A DNA stretch of 64,000 nt from Acidimicrobiia bacterium (GTDB taxonomy: Bacteria; Actinomycetota; Acidimicrobiia; IMCC26256; JAMXLJ01): positions 33,118-97,117 of the forward strand of contig JAMXLJ010000166.1 of assembly GCA_024281095.1 (NCBI GenBank), in the 5' to 3' direction. The notes under the pieces are model-generated. The model had not been told where the DNA came from. It saw nothing but the letters and a program-made list of their open reading frames with translations, and did not search any database. Positions within the stretch are counted from its first letter, which is position 1. Every line of letters starts with the position of its first letter. This document shows, in pieces, positions 1 through 8,133 of this stretch. The translations under genes were made by a program, and so were the position numbers.

Positions 1-204
1 CACCGTACGCTTCCCTCACGGACCGGAGTCACCGCGGGGAGCGATGCATCCACCGTGCATCCGGGGAAGGGTGATGACGTGATCGGGTCGGCGTGCCTCG
101 GTGTCGTGTGCACGAAGAGCCGATCACCGGCGCCGATCACGCCCGCGGCCGGCGCCAGTTCCTCGCCTCGGCAATATGGCCAGTACCAGTAGATGTCCAC
201 GCTG

Positions 205-1062
205 TTACACGAAGACCGTGCGGGCGCGCATGCTCCCGCGCACCTGCCCGAGCCGGTTCGCGGCGACCCAAGCCCAGCGCGCACGACCGGTCGTCGTCAC
301 AACCGTGGGAAGGTACGCGACGAGCCAGAGCCACGACTTCCAGCCGGCCACCGGTGAGGGTGCGGGCAGGCCGAGCTCGATCACACGCCGGCGGACCATC
401 GGGCGAGCGAGGCCATACTGCGTTCCCTGCCGCCACAGGTCACGGAACGATTGGCGATATCGGTAGTGCACGCGTGCTTCGGGCTCGAAGTGCACCCGCA
501 CACCCTGCTCGTACAGCCGAAGTGAGAACTCGGCGTCCTCGGCACCGAGGAACGCTTCGTCGAAACCGCCGGTCATCTCCCACACGTCGCGCCGCAGCCC
601 GAGATTGCCCCCCGACACGACCGGGAACAGCCCGAACCAGGTTGCGCACGTGCACGCGCTCGGTCGCCCCCTTGTGCCGACGAGCCAGGGCGGGTTGAGG
701 CGGTCCACATCCAGAGGGCCGGTCACGACCTGATGCAGCTCGAGGGCCTCACCCATCGCCCGGACCCACGTGGGTGCCACGACGTCGTCGCCGTCGCAGA
801 TCGCGATGGCGTCGAACCGCGCGGCGCGGACACCAGCGTCGCGTGCGTAGCACAATCCGGCTCGGTTCGTTGCCGCGACGACCCGCACGCGCGCGTCGCG
901 CGACGAGTAGCCCTGCGCCACTTCAGCCGTAGCGTCCGAGGACAGGTTGTCGACGACGACGATCTCCCAAGGCCCGCCCCATTCCTGGGAGAGGAGCGCG
1001 TCGAGTTGCGCGGGCAGCGTCTCCGCGACGTTGCGGGCCGGGATGACGACGCTCAGGCCCAA
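205..1062 (-). CDS. Family 2 glycosyltransferase
   Basis: This is probably a cytoplasmic GT-A glycosyltransferase that adds a sugar from a nucleotide-sugar donor to a lipid-linked polysaccharide. The N-terminus reads GLSVVIPARN, the usual first beta strand. A DGD metal-binding motif lies at about residues 90-92, and GGFDEAFLGAEDAEF, the acceptor-side ED motif, lies further on. A TTG start at 1062 is chosen because it falls just after the stop of the upstream GT4 gene, and upstream extension would enter that gene out of frame. The length, about 285 residues, suits a soluble GT2. It is the second gene of a two-gene leftward operon. Donor and acceptor cannot be predicted. Confidence 0.85.
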   Translation of the reverse strand: MGLSVVIPARNVAETLPAQLDALLSQEWGGPWEIVVVDNLSSDATAEVAQGYSSRDARVRVVAATNRAGLCYARDAGVRAARFDAIAICDGDDVVAPTWVRAMGEALELHQVVTGPLDVDRLNPPWLVGTRGRPSACTCATWFGLFPVVSGGNLGLRRDVWEMTGGFDEAFLGAEDAEFSLRLYEQGVRVHFEPEARVHYRYRQSFRDLWRQGTQYGLARPMVRRRVIELGLPAPSPVAGWKSWLWLVAYLPTVVTTTGRARWAWVAANRLGQVRGSMRARTVFV

Positions 1063-1063
1063 T

Positions 1064-2194
1064 TCAGCGTTCCGTTGCCGTGAGCCCGGAGCTGGTGGCG
1101 ACGAGATCGGCGAGGGCGCGCTCGAATCGTTCCGCGATCGCGTCAGGATCGACTTCAGGACGCCGCGCGTGCCGGCGCGCCGCGTCCGCGAGCCGGCCGT
1201 ACGTCGCGGGTTCGAGCATCCGATCGAGCGCCGCGGCCCAAGCGTCGACGGGCAGGTCCGCAGCGAGGACGATGCCACCCGGCCCGATGGCCTCCTGCAC
1301 GGCGGGCAGGTCGCTGCCGAGCACGGGGATTCCGTTTGCCTGCGCCTCCAGCACGACGCGCGGGCGGCCGTTCGACCGATAGGGGGCGAGCAGCACGCTC
1401 GCATCGGCGTAGAGCCTGCGGGCGTCCGGGTCGAACTCGCGAAGCTCGACGTTGGGGCAGCGCCCGATCTCGGCGAGGAGTGCGTCGCGCGCCGCGGGCT
1501 CGAGGGGTGTGGACGGGGCGAACGTGAACAACACTCCCGGTCGAGCGCGCACCACACCCAGAGCGATGTCGAGACCGTAGAGGGGCGTCGGGTTGACGAG
1601 CAGGACGCGCTCACGCCGGCTCTCGACGAGGCAGTGACGCACCGATACCAGCGAGGGAATCGTGATCGCGTGATGGCCGAGCCGGCGTGCGGTGTCCTCG
1701 TGCGCCCGAGCATTTGCGATCAGGAGATCGGGTGGCGCCGCCGACACGGTCAGATGACCGAACGCGTTGTGTTCCCGGACGTACAACACGCTCGGAATGC
1801 CACGCTTCTGCAGCAGCCGCCGGATGCGGCGCCACGCCATGCGGTCGATGCTGCTCGTGACCACGACATCGGGATGGAACGAGCCGATGACCGCCGAAAG
1901 GGAGTTCTGGGGTAGGAAGGCCTCCCAGCTCTCGACGTTGCTCGGCCCTGGCGTGCGAACGGGGCGTCTCCCGATCGTTGCAGCCGCTCCGGCAACCGGA
2001 CGCGTCAGCGGCCACGCGCCGAGCTTCACGGTCAGATTGACTGCGCGCGTATGGAGGTACCGGCGCCGTGGCGCCCGTTCGACCTGCAGCAGCGTTGCCA
2101 CGTCATGGCCTCGCTGTGCGAGATGATCGGCGAGCTCACGAGTGCTGCGGGCCGATCCGCCGACTGCAACGCCGGATACGAAGAGGATGCGCAT
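1064..2194 (-). CDS. Family 4 glycosyltransferase
   Basis: This is a GT-B fold glycosyltransferase of about 376 residues. It starts MRILFVSGVAVGGSAR, with the Gly-rich first loop typical of GT4. The C-terminal half has the EAQANGIPVLGSDLPAVQEAI segment that matches the donor-binding E-x7-E region. The open frame extends upstream, but the ATG at 2194 is chosen because homology begins exactly there. The gene is translationally coupled to the GT2 gene downstream and divergent from another GT4 gene at 2320. It probably acts in surface-polysaccharide repeat-unit assembly. The specific sugar is unknown. Confidence 0.86.
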   Translation of the reverse strand: MRILFVSGVAVGGSARSTRELADHLAQRGHDVATLLQVERAPRRRYLHTRAVNLTVKLGAWPLTRPVAGAAATIGRRPVRTPGPSNVESWEAFLPQNSLSAVIGSFHPDVVVTSSIDRMAWRRIRRLLQKRGIPSVLYVREHNAFGHLTVSAAPPDLLIANARAHEDTARRLGHHAITIPSLVSVRHCLVESRRERVLLVNPTPLYGLDIALGVVRARPGVLFTFAPSTPLEPAARDALLAEIGRCPNVELREFDPDARRLYADASVLLAPYRSNGRPRVVLEAQANGIPVLGSDLPAVQEAIGPGGIVLAADLPVDAWAAALDRMLEPATYGRLADAARRHARRPEVDPDAIAERFERALADLVATSSGLTATER

Positions 2195-2319
2195 CAGGTC
2201 GGGCTCGTGAAGGTCAACTGCATCTCTGGACCACCGCGATGTCGATCGGCCGACATCGCTCCTCCACAAGTGTCGCACGCCGGAATCGACCGCACCCGTC
2301 GCAGTACCCTTCTCGACCG

Positions 2320-3498
2320 ATGCATACCTCTTCGCCCGCTCGTTGCGATCGTGCGGACCACGACCGTGCATCGGGGTCGGACGGCCGGCGGGTGCGAGTG
2401 TTGTGGCTCGTCAAGGGACTCGGTCCCGGGGGCGCCGAGCGACTGCTCGTGGCTGCCGCCGCAAGCCACGACCGTGCAGGCTTCGAGTTGGAGAGTTGCT
2501 ATCTGGTCCCGTGGAAGGACGCGCTCGTCGCGGACCTCGCAGGACTTGGAGTTCCCTCGGAGTGCATCGGTGCCGGCAACGACCGTGACCTCCGCTGGAT
2601 GGCCCGTCTTCGAGAGCGGCTCGTGCGCCGGCCGGTCGACGTGCTGCACGCCCATTCGCCGTACCCGGCTGCACTGGCGCGGCTCGTGGCCCGCTCCGTC
2701 CCGAGAGCCGTGCGGCCGCGGCTCGTGTTCACGGTGCACAACACCTGGCACAGCTTTGCTCCTCTGACGCGCTCACTCAACGGCGCAACCTTCGCTCTGG
2801 ACGACGCCGACATCGCGGTGTCGAGCGAGGTCCACGACACGCTCCCACCGGGGCTGCGACGGCGAACCGAGGTCGTCGTGCACGGTATACGCCTCGACGA
2901 AGTGGCGGCCCAGAACCGGTTCCGTCCCGACGTGCGCAGAGAACTCGGGTTGAATCCCGACGAGATCGTGATCGGAACCATCGCGAACTTCCGTCGACAG
3001 AAGGACTATCCCAACCTGCTCGCCGCGGCCAGGATCCTCGCCGATCGCGGTGTTCCGGCCCGGATCGTCGCCGTGGGTCAGGGGCAGCTCGAAGGCGAGA
3101 CGCGCGCGCTGCATACACGCCTCGGTCTCGGGAATCGTGTCGTCCTGTTGGGCCGGCGCGAGGACGCGGTGAAGGTGCTCGCCGCGTGCGATGTGTTCAC
3201 GCTGGCGTCCCACAACGAAGGGCTGCCCGTCGCCTTGATGGAAGCGCTCGCTCTCGGACTGCCCGTAGTCGCAACCGCGGTCGGCGGCGTGCCCGGCGCC
3301 GTCACCAACGGTGTGGAAGGGATCCTCGTGCCGCCGAAGGAGCCGGTACAGCTCGCCGATGCGCTCGCCAAGATGGCCGCCGATCCGGCTCTGAGAGCCC
3401 GCATGGGTGCCGCGGCTGCCCGGACCGCGCGACGGTTCGACATCCGCGTGGCGGTACGGCGGATCGAGGATCTCTATCGGAGGGTGCTCGCATCGTGA
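2320..3498 (+). CDS. Family 4 glycosyltransferase
   Basis: This is a GT4 glycosyltransferase of about 392 residues. The N-terminal domain begins RVLWLVKGLGPGGAERLL, the classic GGAE loop of capsule and lipopolysaccharide GT4 enzymes. The C-terminal domain has IANFRRQKDYPNLL, and then ASHNEGLPVALMEALALGLP, which contains the EGxP...E donor-phosphate signature. The ATG at 2320 is used; a GTG at 2392 directly before RVLWLVKG is an equally plausible start. The stop overlaps the GTG of the downstream GNAT gene by four bases, so the two are cotranslated. Confidence 0.88.
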   Translation: MHTSSPARCDRADHDRASGSDGRRVRVLWLVKGLGPGGAERLLVAAAASHDRAGFELESCYLVPWKDALVADLAGLGVPSECIGAGNDRDLRWMARLRERLVRRPVDVLHAHSPYPAALARLVARSVPRAVRPRLVFTVHNTWHSFAPLTRSLNGATFALDDADIAVSSEVHDTLPPGLRRRTEVVVHGIRLDEVAAQNRFRPDVRRELGLNPDEIVIGTIANFRRQKDYPNLLAAARILADRGVPARIVAVGQGQLEGETRALHTRLGLGNRVVLLGRREDAVKVLAACDVFTLASHNEGLPVALMEALALGLPVVATAVGGVPGAVTNGVEGILVPPKEPVQLADALAKMAADPALRARMGAAAARTARRFDIRVAVRRIEDLYRRVLAS

Positions 3499-4502
3499 CG
3501 TCGGCACGCCCCGGGTCCGTCTCTGGAGATCTGGTCGTGAGGCGGGCCGTAGCGGCAGACCGCGCCGAGATCGTCGCACTCCTCGCGGCCTCGCTCGGGC
3601 GTGACAAGGAGGATTCACGGTACGACCTCCTGTTCTCGTGGAAGCACGAAAGGAACCCGTTCGGCCCGTCACCGATGTGGGTCGCATGCGATGAAGGACG
3701 GGTGGTCGGGTTCCGAGCGTTGATGCGTTGGTCGTTCGAGCGTGCGGGACGCTCCGTTCGCGCGGTGCGAGCCGTCGATACCGCGACCCATCCGGACTAT
3801 CAGGGACGTGGGGTCTTTCGACGGTTGACGCTGCATGCGTTGGAGGAGCTACGCGCGGAAGACGTGGGGTTCGTATTCAACACGCCGAACCTCCGCAGTC
3901 GCCCCGGGTACCTGAAGATGGGCTGGACCGTCGTCGGCCGCGTGAGGACCTCGGTCCATCCGCGCTCGCCGGCGGCGCTCGTCCGCCTTGCGCGTTCACG
4001 GGTCGCGGCCGAGCGCTGGTCAGAGGTAGTGGGCGCGGGGCAGCCCGTCACGGCCGCGTTCCAGAATCCTGCGGAACTCGCCGCACTTCTCGCTTCCCAA
4101 CCACCAGCGGCGGCACTTCGCACGGCGCGTACCGTCGAGTACCTCCAATGGCGCTACGGCATCGAGCCGCTCCACTACCGCACCTTCCTCGGCGCGAGCG
4201 GTGTACGCGACGGGGTCGCGTTCGTGCGTGTCCGTCGGCGCGGCGTGGCGCGTGAAGCCGTACTCGCCGACGTCCTGGTACCCGGCGGCGACAGCAAGGT
4301 GAAGGCACGCTTGGTGCGCCGCGTGTGTCGAGAAGTTGACGCTGACTACGTCCTCAGCTTCAGCCGCGCGCTCGCCGACGGGGCCGGCTTCGTGCGGATA
4401 CCGCGCCAGGGCCCGGTTCTCGTCTGCCGTGCGGTGTGCGACTCCCCGCGCCCGCGGCTCGGCGATTGGGATCTGAGCCTCGGCGACATCGAGTTGTTCT
4501 GA
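3495..4502 (+). CDS. GNAT-family N-acetyltransferase
   Basis: This is a GCN5-related acetyltransferase of about 335 residues. The N-terminal half carries the acetyl-CoA-binding signature VDTATHPDYQGRGVFRRL (motif A, Q/R-x-x-G-x-G/A type), followed by a motif B region ending in LKMGW. The C-terminal half resembles a second, degenerate acetyltransferase-like domain. The GTG start overlaps the stop of the preceding GT4. Its position among glycosyltransferases suggests N-acylation of an amino sugar, but this is inference; no substrate motif is visible. Confidence 0.78.
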   Translation: MTSARPGSVSGDLVVRRAVAADRAEIVALLAASLGRDKEDSRYDLLFSWKHERNPFGPSPMWVACDEGRVVGFRALMRWSFERAGRSVRAVRAVDTATHPDYQGRGVFRRLTLHALEELRAEDVGFVFNTPNLRSRPGYLKMGWTVVGRVRTSVHPRSPAALVRLARSRVAAERWSEVVGAGQPVTAAFQNPAELAALLASQPPAAALRTARTVEYLQWRYGIEPLHYRTFLGASGVRDGVAFVRVRRRGVAREAVLADVLVPGGDSKVKARLVRRVCREVDADYVLSFSRALADGAGFVRIPRQGPVLVCRAVCDSPRPRLGDWDLSLGDIELF

Positions 4503-4513
4503 TCGGACTGGCG

Positions 4514-5257
4514 TCAGTCGCGGAACCACAGGCCTCTTCGCTGCGGCCCGGACCGGAGCAGTTCCGACACGGTGACGCTCTGCAAGCCTCGTTCGCCGAG
4601 GCGAGCGATCACGGCTTGTGCAATCTCTTCGTGGCTCGCGCTCGGCGGCGGCACGTCGTCGTCCGTGAGCACGAGTGAGTCATGGAGCACGACAACGGCT
4701 CCGGCACTCGCGAGCTCGCCGACCCGATCGGCGATCTCCTCGGCGCTGTGGTCGGCCCAGTCCTGGCCGTCGACGGTCCATGTCACCGGAACCAGGCCTG
4801 CCGCGCGCATCGCCGCAACGGTGGTGATCCGCTGCGCGCCATGCGGTGCACGGAACAGCCGAACAGGCACACCCGAAAGACGGCTGAGGCGGTCACGGCC
4901 TTCCCGTGACCGTCGGTAGACCTCCGCGGCCGGAAGGCTCGTGAGCCTCGTATGGTCGAGGCCGTGGAGCGCGATCTCATGGCCTGCGCTCACCACTGCG
5001 GCAACCAGATCCGGGTGCGCCTCCGCGCGATCGACGAGCGTGAAGAAGGTCGCCCGCGCTCCCGCGCGGCCGAGAGCATCGAGCACCCCGGGCGTGGACG
5101 ACGGGTCGGGACCGTCGTCGAAGGTCAGGGCGACGATCGGGCGGTCCGTGACGGCACCCTTGATCGAGCTGACGCCGCGCAGGCACGGTGCGACTGTCGC
5201 CCATGCGCGACGGCGCAACCGCCGCGGTACGACGTCACGCACCCGCGCAGCCATCAT
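4514..5257 (-). CDS. Polysaccharide deacetylase (NodB homology, CE4)
   Basis: This is a CE4 family deacetylase of 247 residues that removes N- or O-acetyl groups from a glycan. The catalytic motif TFDDGPD (motif 1, about residues 45-51) and HGLDHTRL (motif 2, HxxxH-like metal ligands) are present, as are the RAPHG motif 3 and VTWTVDGQDW motif 4. There is no clear signal peptide; the Arg-rich N-terminus is followed by a weakly hydrophobic stretch. The gene runs leftward, divergent from a second deacetylase at 5408. The next methionine codon is also possible as start. Confidence 0.85.
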   Translation of the reverse strand: MMAARVRDVVPRRLRRRAWATVAPCLRGVSSIKGAVTDRPIVALTFDDGPDPSSTPGVLDALGRAGARATFFTLVDRAEAHPDLVAAVVSAGHEIALHGLDHTRLTSLPAAEVYRRSREGRDRLSRLSGVPVRLFRAPHGAQRITTVAAMRAAGLVPVTWTVDGQDWADHSAEEIADRVGELASAGAVVVLHDSLVLTDDDVPPPSASHEEIAQAVIARLGERGLQSVTVSELLRSGPQRRGLWFRD

Positions 5258-5407
5258 GGGATCCTACGTCCGGCTCTCGCTACCATGCGCGTCCACGTCT
5301 GTGGTGCGACCGCACAAGGGTGAAGAAAGGGCAGGGACACGCGCAGGGACACGGCGAGGGAACTTGCCCTTCGCGCGCTCAAGATCTCGGCGGGCGCCGC
5401 CGACCGG

Positions 5408-6166
5408 TTGCGGCCTACCCGCCGCGGTGCCGTTCTGCTCGCATACCACCGTGTGGGGGCCGGGTCGGGCGTCCAGCTGGATCTCCCGCGCGACCTGTTC
5501 GACGCACACATGGCGATATTGGCCGACAAGGGCGACACGGTTCCGCTCGGCGAGGCGCTCGCATCGTTGCAGACGCCGGAGGTCCCAGCTCGCGATCCGG
5601 TGGTGGTCACGTTCGACGACGGCTCCTCGGACTTCGTCGACACCGTGATGCCGGTCATGGTCGAACGCGGCATTCCCGTCACGCTCTATCTCGCCACCGG
5701 ATACGTCGAGGAGCAGCGCGCCCTCCCGTATGGCGGTCGTCCGCTCTCCTGGGCGGCACTGGCGGACGTGATCACCACCGGGCTCGTCACCATCGGGTCC
5801 CACACGCACAACCATGCCGTGCTGGCCCGTGCATCGGCGTCGCTGGCCCGCGACGAGATCGAGCGCTCGGTCGAGCTCATCGGCGAGCGGCTCGGCATCA
5901 GTGCGGAGCACTTCGCGTATCCGAAGGGGCTCAGCGGGTCGCCGGCTGCCGAGGCCGTCGTGCGCCAAGCATTCCGCTCCGCGGCTCTGGGTGGGACGCG
6001 ACCGAATCCTTACGGTGCGACGGACGTTCACCGCCTGCGGCGGTCACCCGTCCAAGCGGCCGACGGCATTCGCTGGTTCGAGGCGAAGCTCCGTGGCGGC
6101 ATGGGTCTGGAGGGCGACCTCCGACGGGCCCTCGATCGTTTGCGGTACGGGAACGTGACGACGTGA
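5408..6166 (+). CDS. Polysaccharide deacetylase family protein
   Basis: This is a second CE4-type deacetylase of about 252 residues, with VVVTFDDGSSDF (motif 1), IGSHTHNHAVL (motif 2, two His ligands) and HFAYPKG (motif 3). The N-terminal VLLAYHRVG motif is typical of PgaB/IcaB-like deacetylases. The only in-frame start before the domain is TTG at 5408. An open stretch continues upstream to a stop near 5321 without ATG or GTG, so the start is uncertain. The stop overlaps the GTG of the next GT4 gene, which suggests coupling. It probably modifies the nascent glycan. Confidence 0.8.
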   Translation: MRPTRRGAVLLAYHRVGAGSGVQLDLPRDLFDAHMAILADKGDTVPLGEALASLQTPEVPARDPVVVTFDDGSSDFVDTVMPVMVERGIPVTLYLATGYVEEQRALPYGGRPLSWAALADVITTGLVTIGSHTHNHAVLARASASLARDEIERSVELIGERLGISAEHFAYPKGLSGSPAAEAVVRQAFRSAALGGTRPNPYGATDVHRLRRSPVQAADGIRWFEAKLRGGMGLEGDLRRALDRLRYGNVTT

Positions 6167-7356
6167 CGTTGTCACAGCGAAGTCGCCGTCCCAAGCGTCT
6201 GCTGCATGTCACGACCACGGACATCAGCCTCGTCCTGCTTCTCGGTGCGCAGCTGCGTGCCTTCGCCGCCGCGGGCTACGACGTCGTTACCGCTTCCGCC
6301 CCGGGGCCGTGGGTGAATCGGCTTCGCGAGTGGGGTGTCGGCCACCATCCTCTGCGCTATGCAACGCGGGCGTTCGCTCCGTCGCAGGACGCCCGCGCGC
6401 TCTTGGAGTTGCGAACTCTGTTCCGGCGGTTGCAGCCGGACGTGGTCCACACACACAACCCCAAGCCGGGCCTCTACGGACGCGTGGCTGCACGCCGAGC
6501 GCGCGTACCTGTCGTCGTCAACACAGTTCACGGCCTGTACGCGGCGGACGACGATCCCTGGGTCAAGCGGGCGGTGGTGTACGCATCAGAGCGGTTGGCC
6601 GCGACATGCTCCGATGCCGAGCTCGTGCAGAACCCGGAGGACCTGGAGGTGCTGCGTCGCCTGCGCGTACCTGCCGACCGGCTCCATCTTCTGGGCAACG
6701 GCATCGATCTCACCCGCTTCGATCCCGAGCGGCTCGGCACGTCACGACGTGCCGAGGTCCGCGTCCGTCTCGGCATCCGAGCCGACGACGTCGTGTGTGG
6801 CGTGGTCGGCCGTCTGGTGTGGGCGAAGGGCTACCGCGAGGTGTACGAAGCGGCAAGGCGGCTACGAGACGTCGACTCGAGCGTGCGCTTCGTCGTCGTC
6901 GGTCCCTACGACTCGAAGCGCGATGCGCTCACTCCCGAAGACGTCGCGCGTGCTGAACGCGAGGGGCGTGTGATACATCTCGGTCTCCGCGACGACATGG
7001 AGGAGCTCTTCTCCGCGTTCGATGTCTTCGTGTTGGCGTCGCACCGGGAAGGGTTCCCGCGTGCGGCGATGGAGGCTGCGGCGATGGCGCTGCCGGTCAT
7101 CGCCACGGATGTGCGCGGCGGTCGTCAGGTCGTGGACGACGGGATCACCGGCCGGCTCGTCCCGGTCCGTCAACCCTCGGCTCTCGCGGCGGCCGTGACG
7201 GAACTTGCCGCTGACGCGGAGCTTCGCCGCCGCATGGGCGCGGCCGGAAGGGCAAAGGCGCTCCGTGAGTTCGACGAGCAGCGCGTCATCCACAGGACGC
7301 TCCGCATCTACGACCATCTCCTCGGCCAGGCCGGAGACAAGGCGCACGTCGAGTGA
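6163..7356 (+). CDS. Family 4 glycosyltransferase
   Basis: This is a GT4 enzyme of about 397 residues that resembles the PglA/WcaA-like transferases found next to a PglC-type priming enzyme. Motifs are RLLHVTTTD at the N-terminus, HTHNPKPGLYGR in the linker, VVGRLVWAKGY at the start of the C-terminal Rossmann domain, and ASHREGFPRAAMEAAAMALP, which holds the E-x7-E donor-binding signature. The GTG at 6163 overlaps the preceding stop. The end overlaps the GTG of the sugar-phosphate transferase at 7353. It likely adds the second sugar to the undecaprenyl-linked first sugar. Confidence 0.88.
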   Translation: MTLSQRSRRPKRLLHVTTTDISLVLLLGAQLRAFAAAGYDVVTASAPGPWVNRLREWGVGHHPLRYATRAFAPSQDARALLELRTLFRRLQPDVVHTHNPKPGLYGRVAARRARVPVVVNTVHGLYAADDDPWVKRAVVYASERLAATCSDAELVQNPEDLEVLRRLRVPADRLHLLGNGIDLTRFDPERLGTSRRAEVRVRLGIRADDVVCGVVGRLVWAKGYREVYEAARRLRDVDSSVRFVVVGPYDSKRDALTPEDVARAEREGRVIHLGLRDDMEELFSAFDVFVLASHREGFPRAAMEAAAMALPVIATDVRGGRQVVDDGITGRLVPVRQPSALAAAVTELAADAELRRRMGAAGRAKALREFDEQRVIHRTLRIYDHLLGQAGDKAHVE

Positions 7357-7967
7357 GCAGCCGGATCAATCGCCTTGGCAAGTGGGTGTTCGATCGTGCA
7401 GTTGGCGCGGCGCTCCTCGTCGCAGCCGCGCCGATCATGGGTCTCGTCGCGCTCGTCGTGCGCGCACGGCTCGGTCGGCCCGTCCTGTTCCGGCAACGGC
7501 GGCCGGGATTGCACGGCCGCCCTTTCACGATCTTCAAGTTCCGGACAATGACCGATGCGCGCGACCAGAACGGCGTGCTGTTGCCTGACGCGGAACGGGT
7601 GACGCGAACCGGCCGCGTGCTGCGAGCGTGGAGCCTTGACGAGCTTCCAGAGTTGCTGAACGTCGTTCGGGGCGACATGAGCTTGGTCGGGCCCAGGCCG
7701 CTGTTGATGGAGTACCTCGAGCTCTACTCCGTGGAGCAGATGCGGCGACACGACGTGCGACCGGGCATCACCGGCTGGACACAAATTTGCGGCCGCAACG
7801 CCTTGTCCTGGGACGAAAAGTTCGCCCTTGACCTCTGGTACGTGGAGAACTGGTCGTTCCTGCTGGACCTACGGATCCTCGTCCGCACCGTGCCGGCGTT
7901 GCTGTCCCGTCAGGGGATCACCTGGCCGGGACATCCGACGATGCCGAACTTTCCGGGTGAGACATGA
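7353..7967 (+). CDS. Undecaprenyl-phosphate sugar phosphotransferase (PglC/WcaJ-type)
   Basis: This initiating enzyme moves a sugar-1-phosphate from a nucleotide sugar to undecaprenyl phosphate at the inner membrane face. It is the short form, 204 residues: one N-terminal membrane or re-entrant helix (about residues 15-38) and then the bacterial sugar-transferase domain. Visible motifs are FRQRRPGLHGRPF, FKFRTM, LDELPELLNVVRGDMSLVGPRP (given here in pieces of a longer block) and RPGITGWTQI. The family catalytic Asp-Glu pair lies in the LDELPEL segment. It is coupled to the upstream GT4 by a GTGA overlap. Confidence 0.93.
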   Translation: MSSRINRLGKWVFDRAVGAALLVAAAPIMGLVALVVRARLGRPVLFRQRRPGLHGRPFTIFKFRTMTDARDQNGVLLPDAERVTRTGRVLRAWSLDELPELLNVVRGDMSLVGPRPLLMEYLELYSVEQMRRHDVRPGITGWTQICGRNALSWDEKFALDLWYVENWSFLLDLRILVRTVPALLSRQGITWPGHPTMPNFPGET

Positions 7968-8133
7968 CCATACGGGTTCCGATCCGGCCCCGGCACGGAC
8001 AACAATGCGTGGCCTCGGTGAGATTCTCCGGGCACCACTCTTGCGCAGCGGGTGAAGCAGCAACTGGTCGGGATGCCGATCACCGGCACCGTTGCGCCGG
8101 CGGGCATCAAGGGCGTTCACGGATGAGGCAGGC

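Noticed and set aside
1..204. Short open stretches in the first 204 bases
   Set aside because: No domain, start or codon pattern supports a gene; the reading frames are typical GC-rich noise.
5188..6162. Long forward frame joined to the GT4 at 6163
   Set aside because: Its protein is Arg/Gly/Pro-rich, runs over the deacetylase in another frame, and the GT4 homology begins only at 6163.
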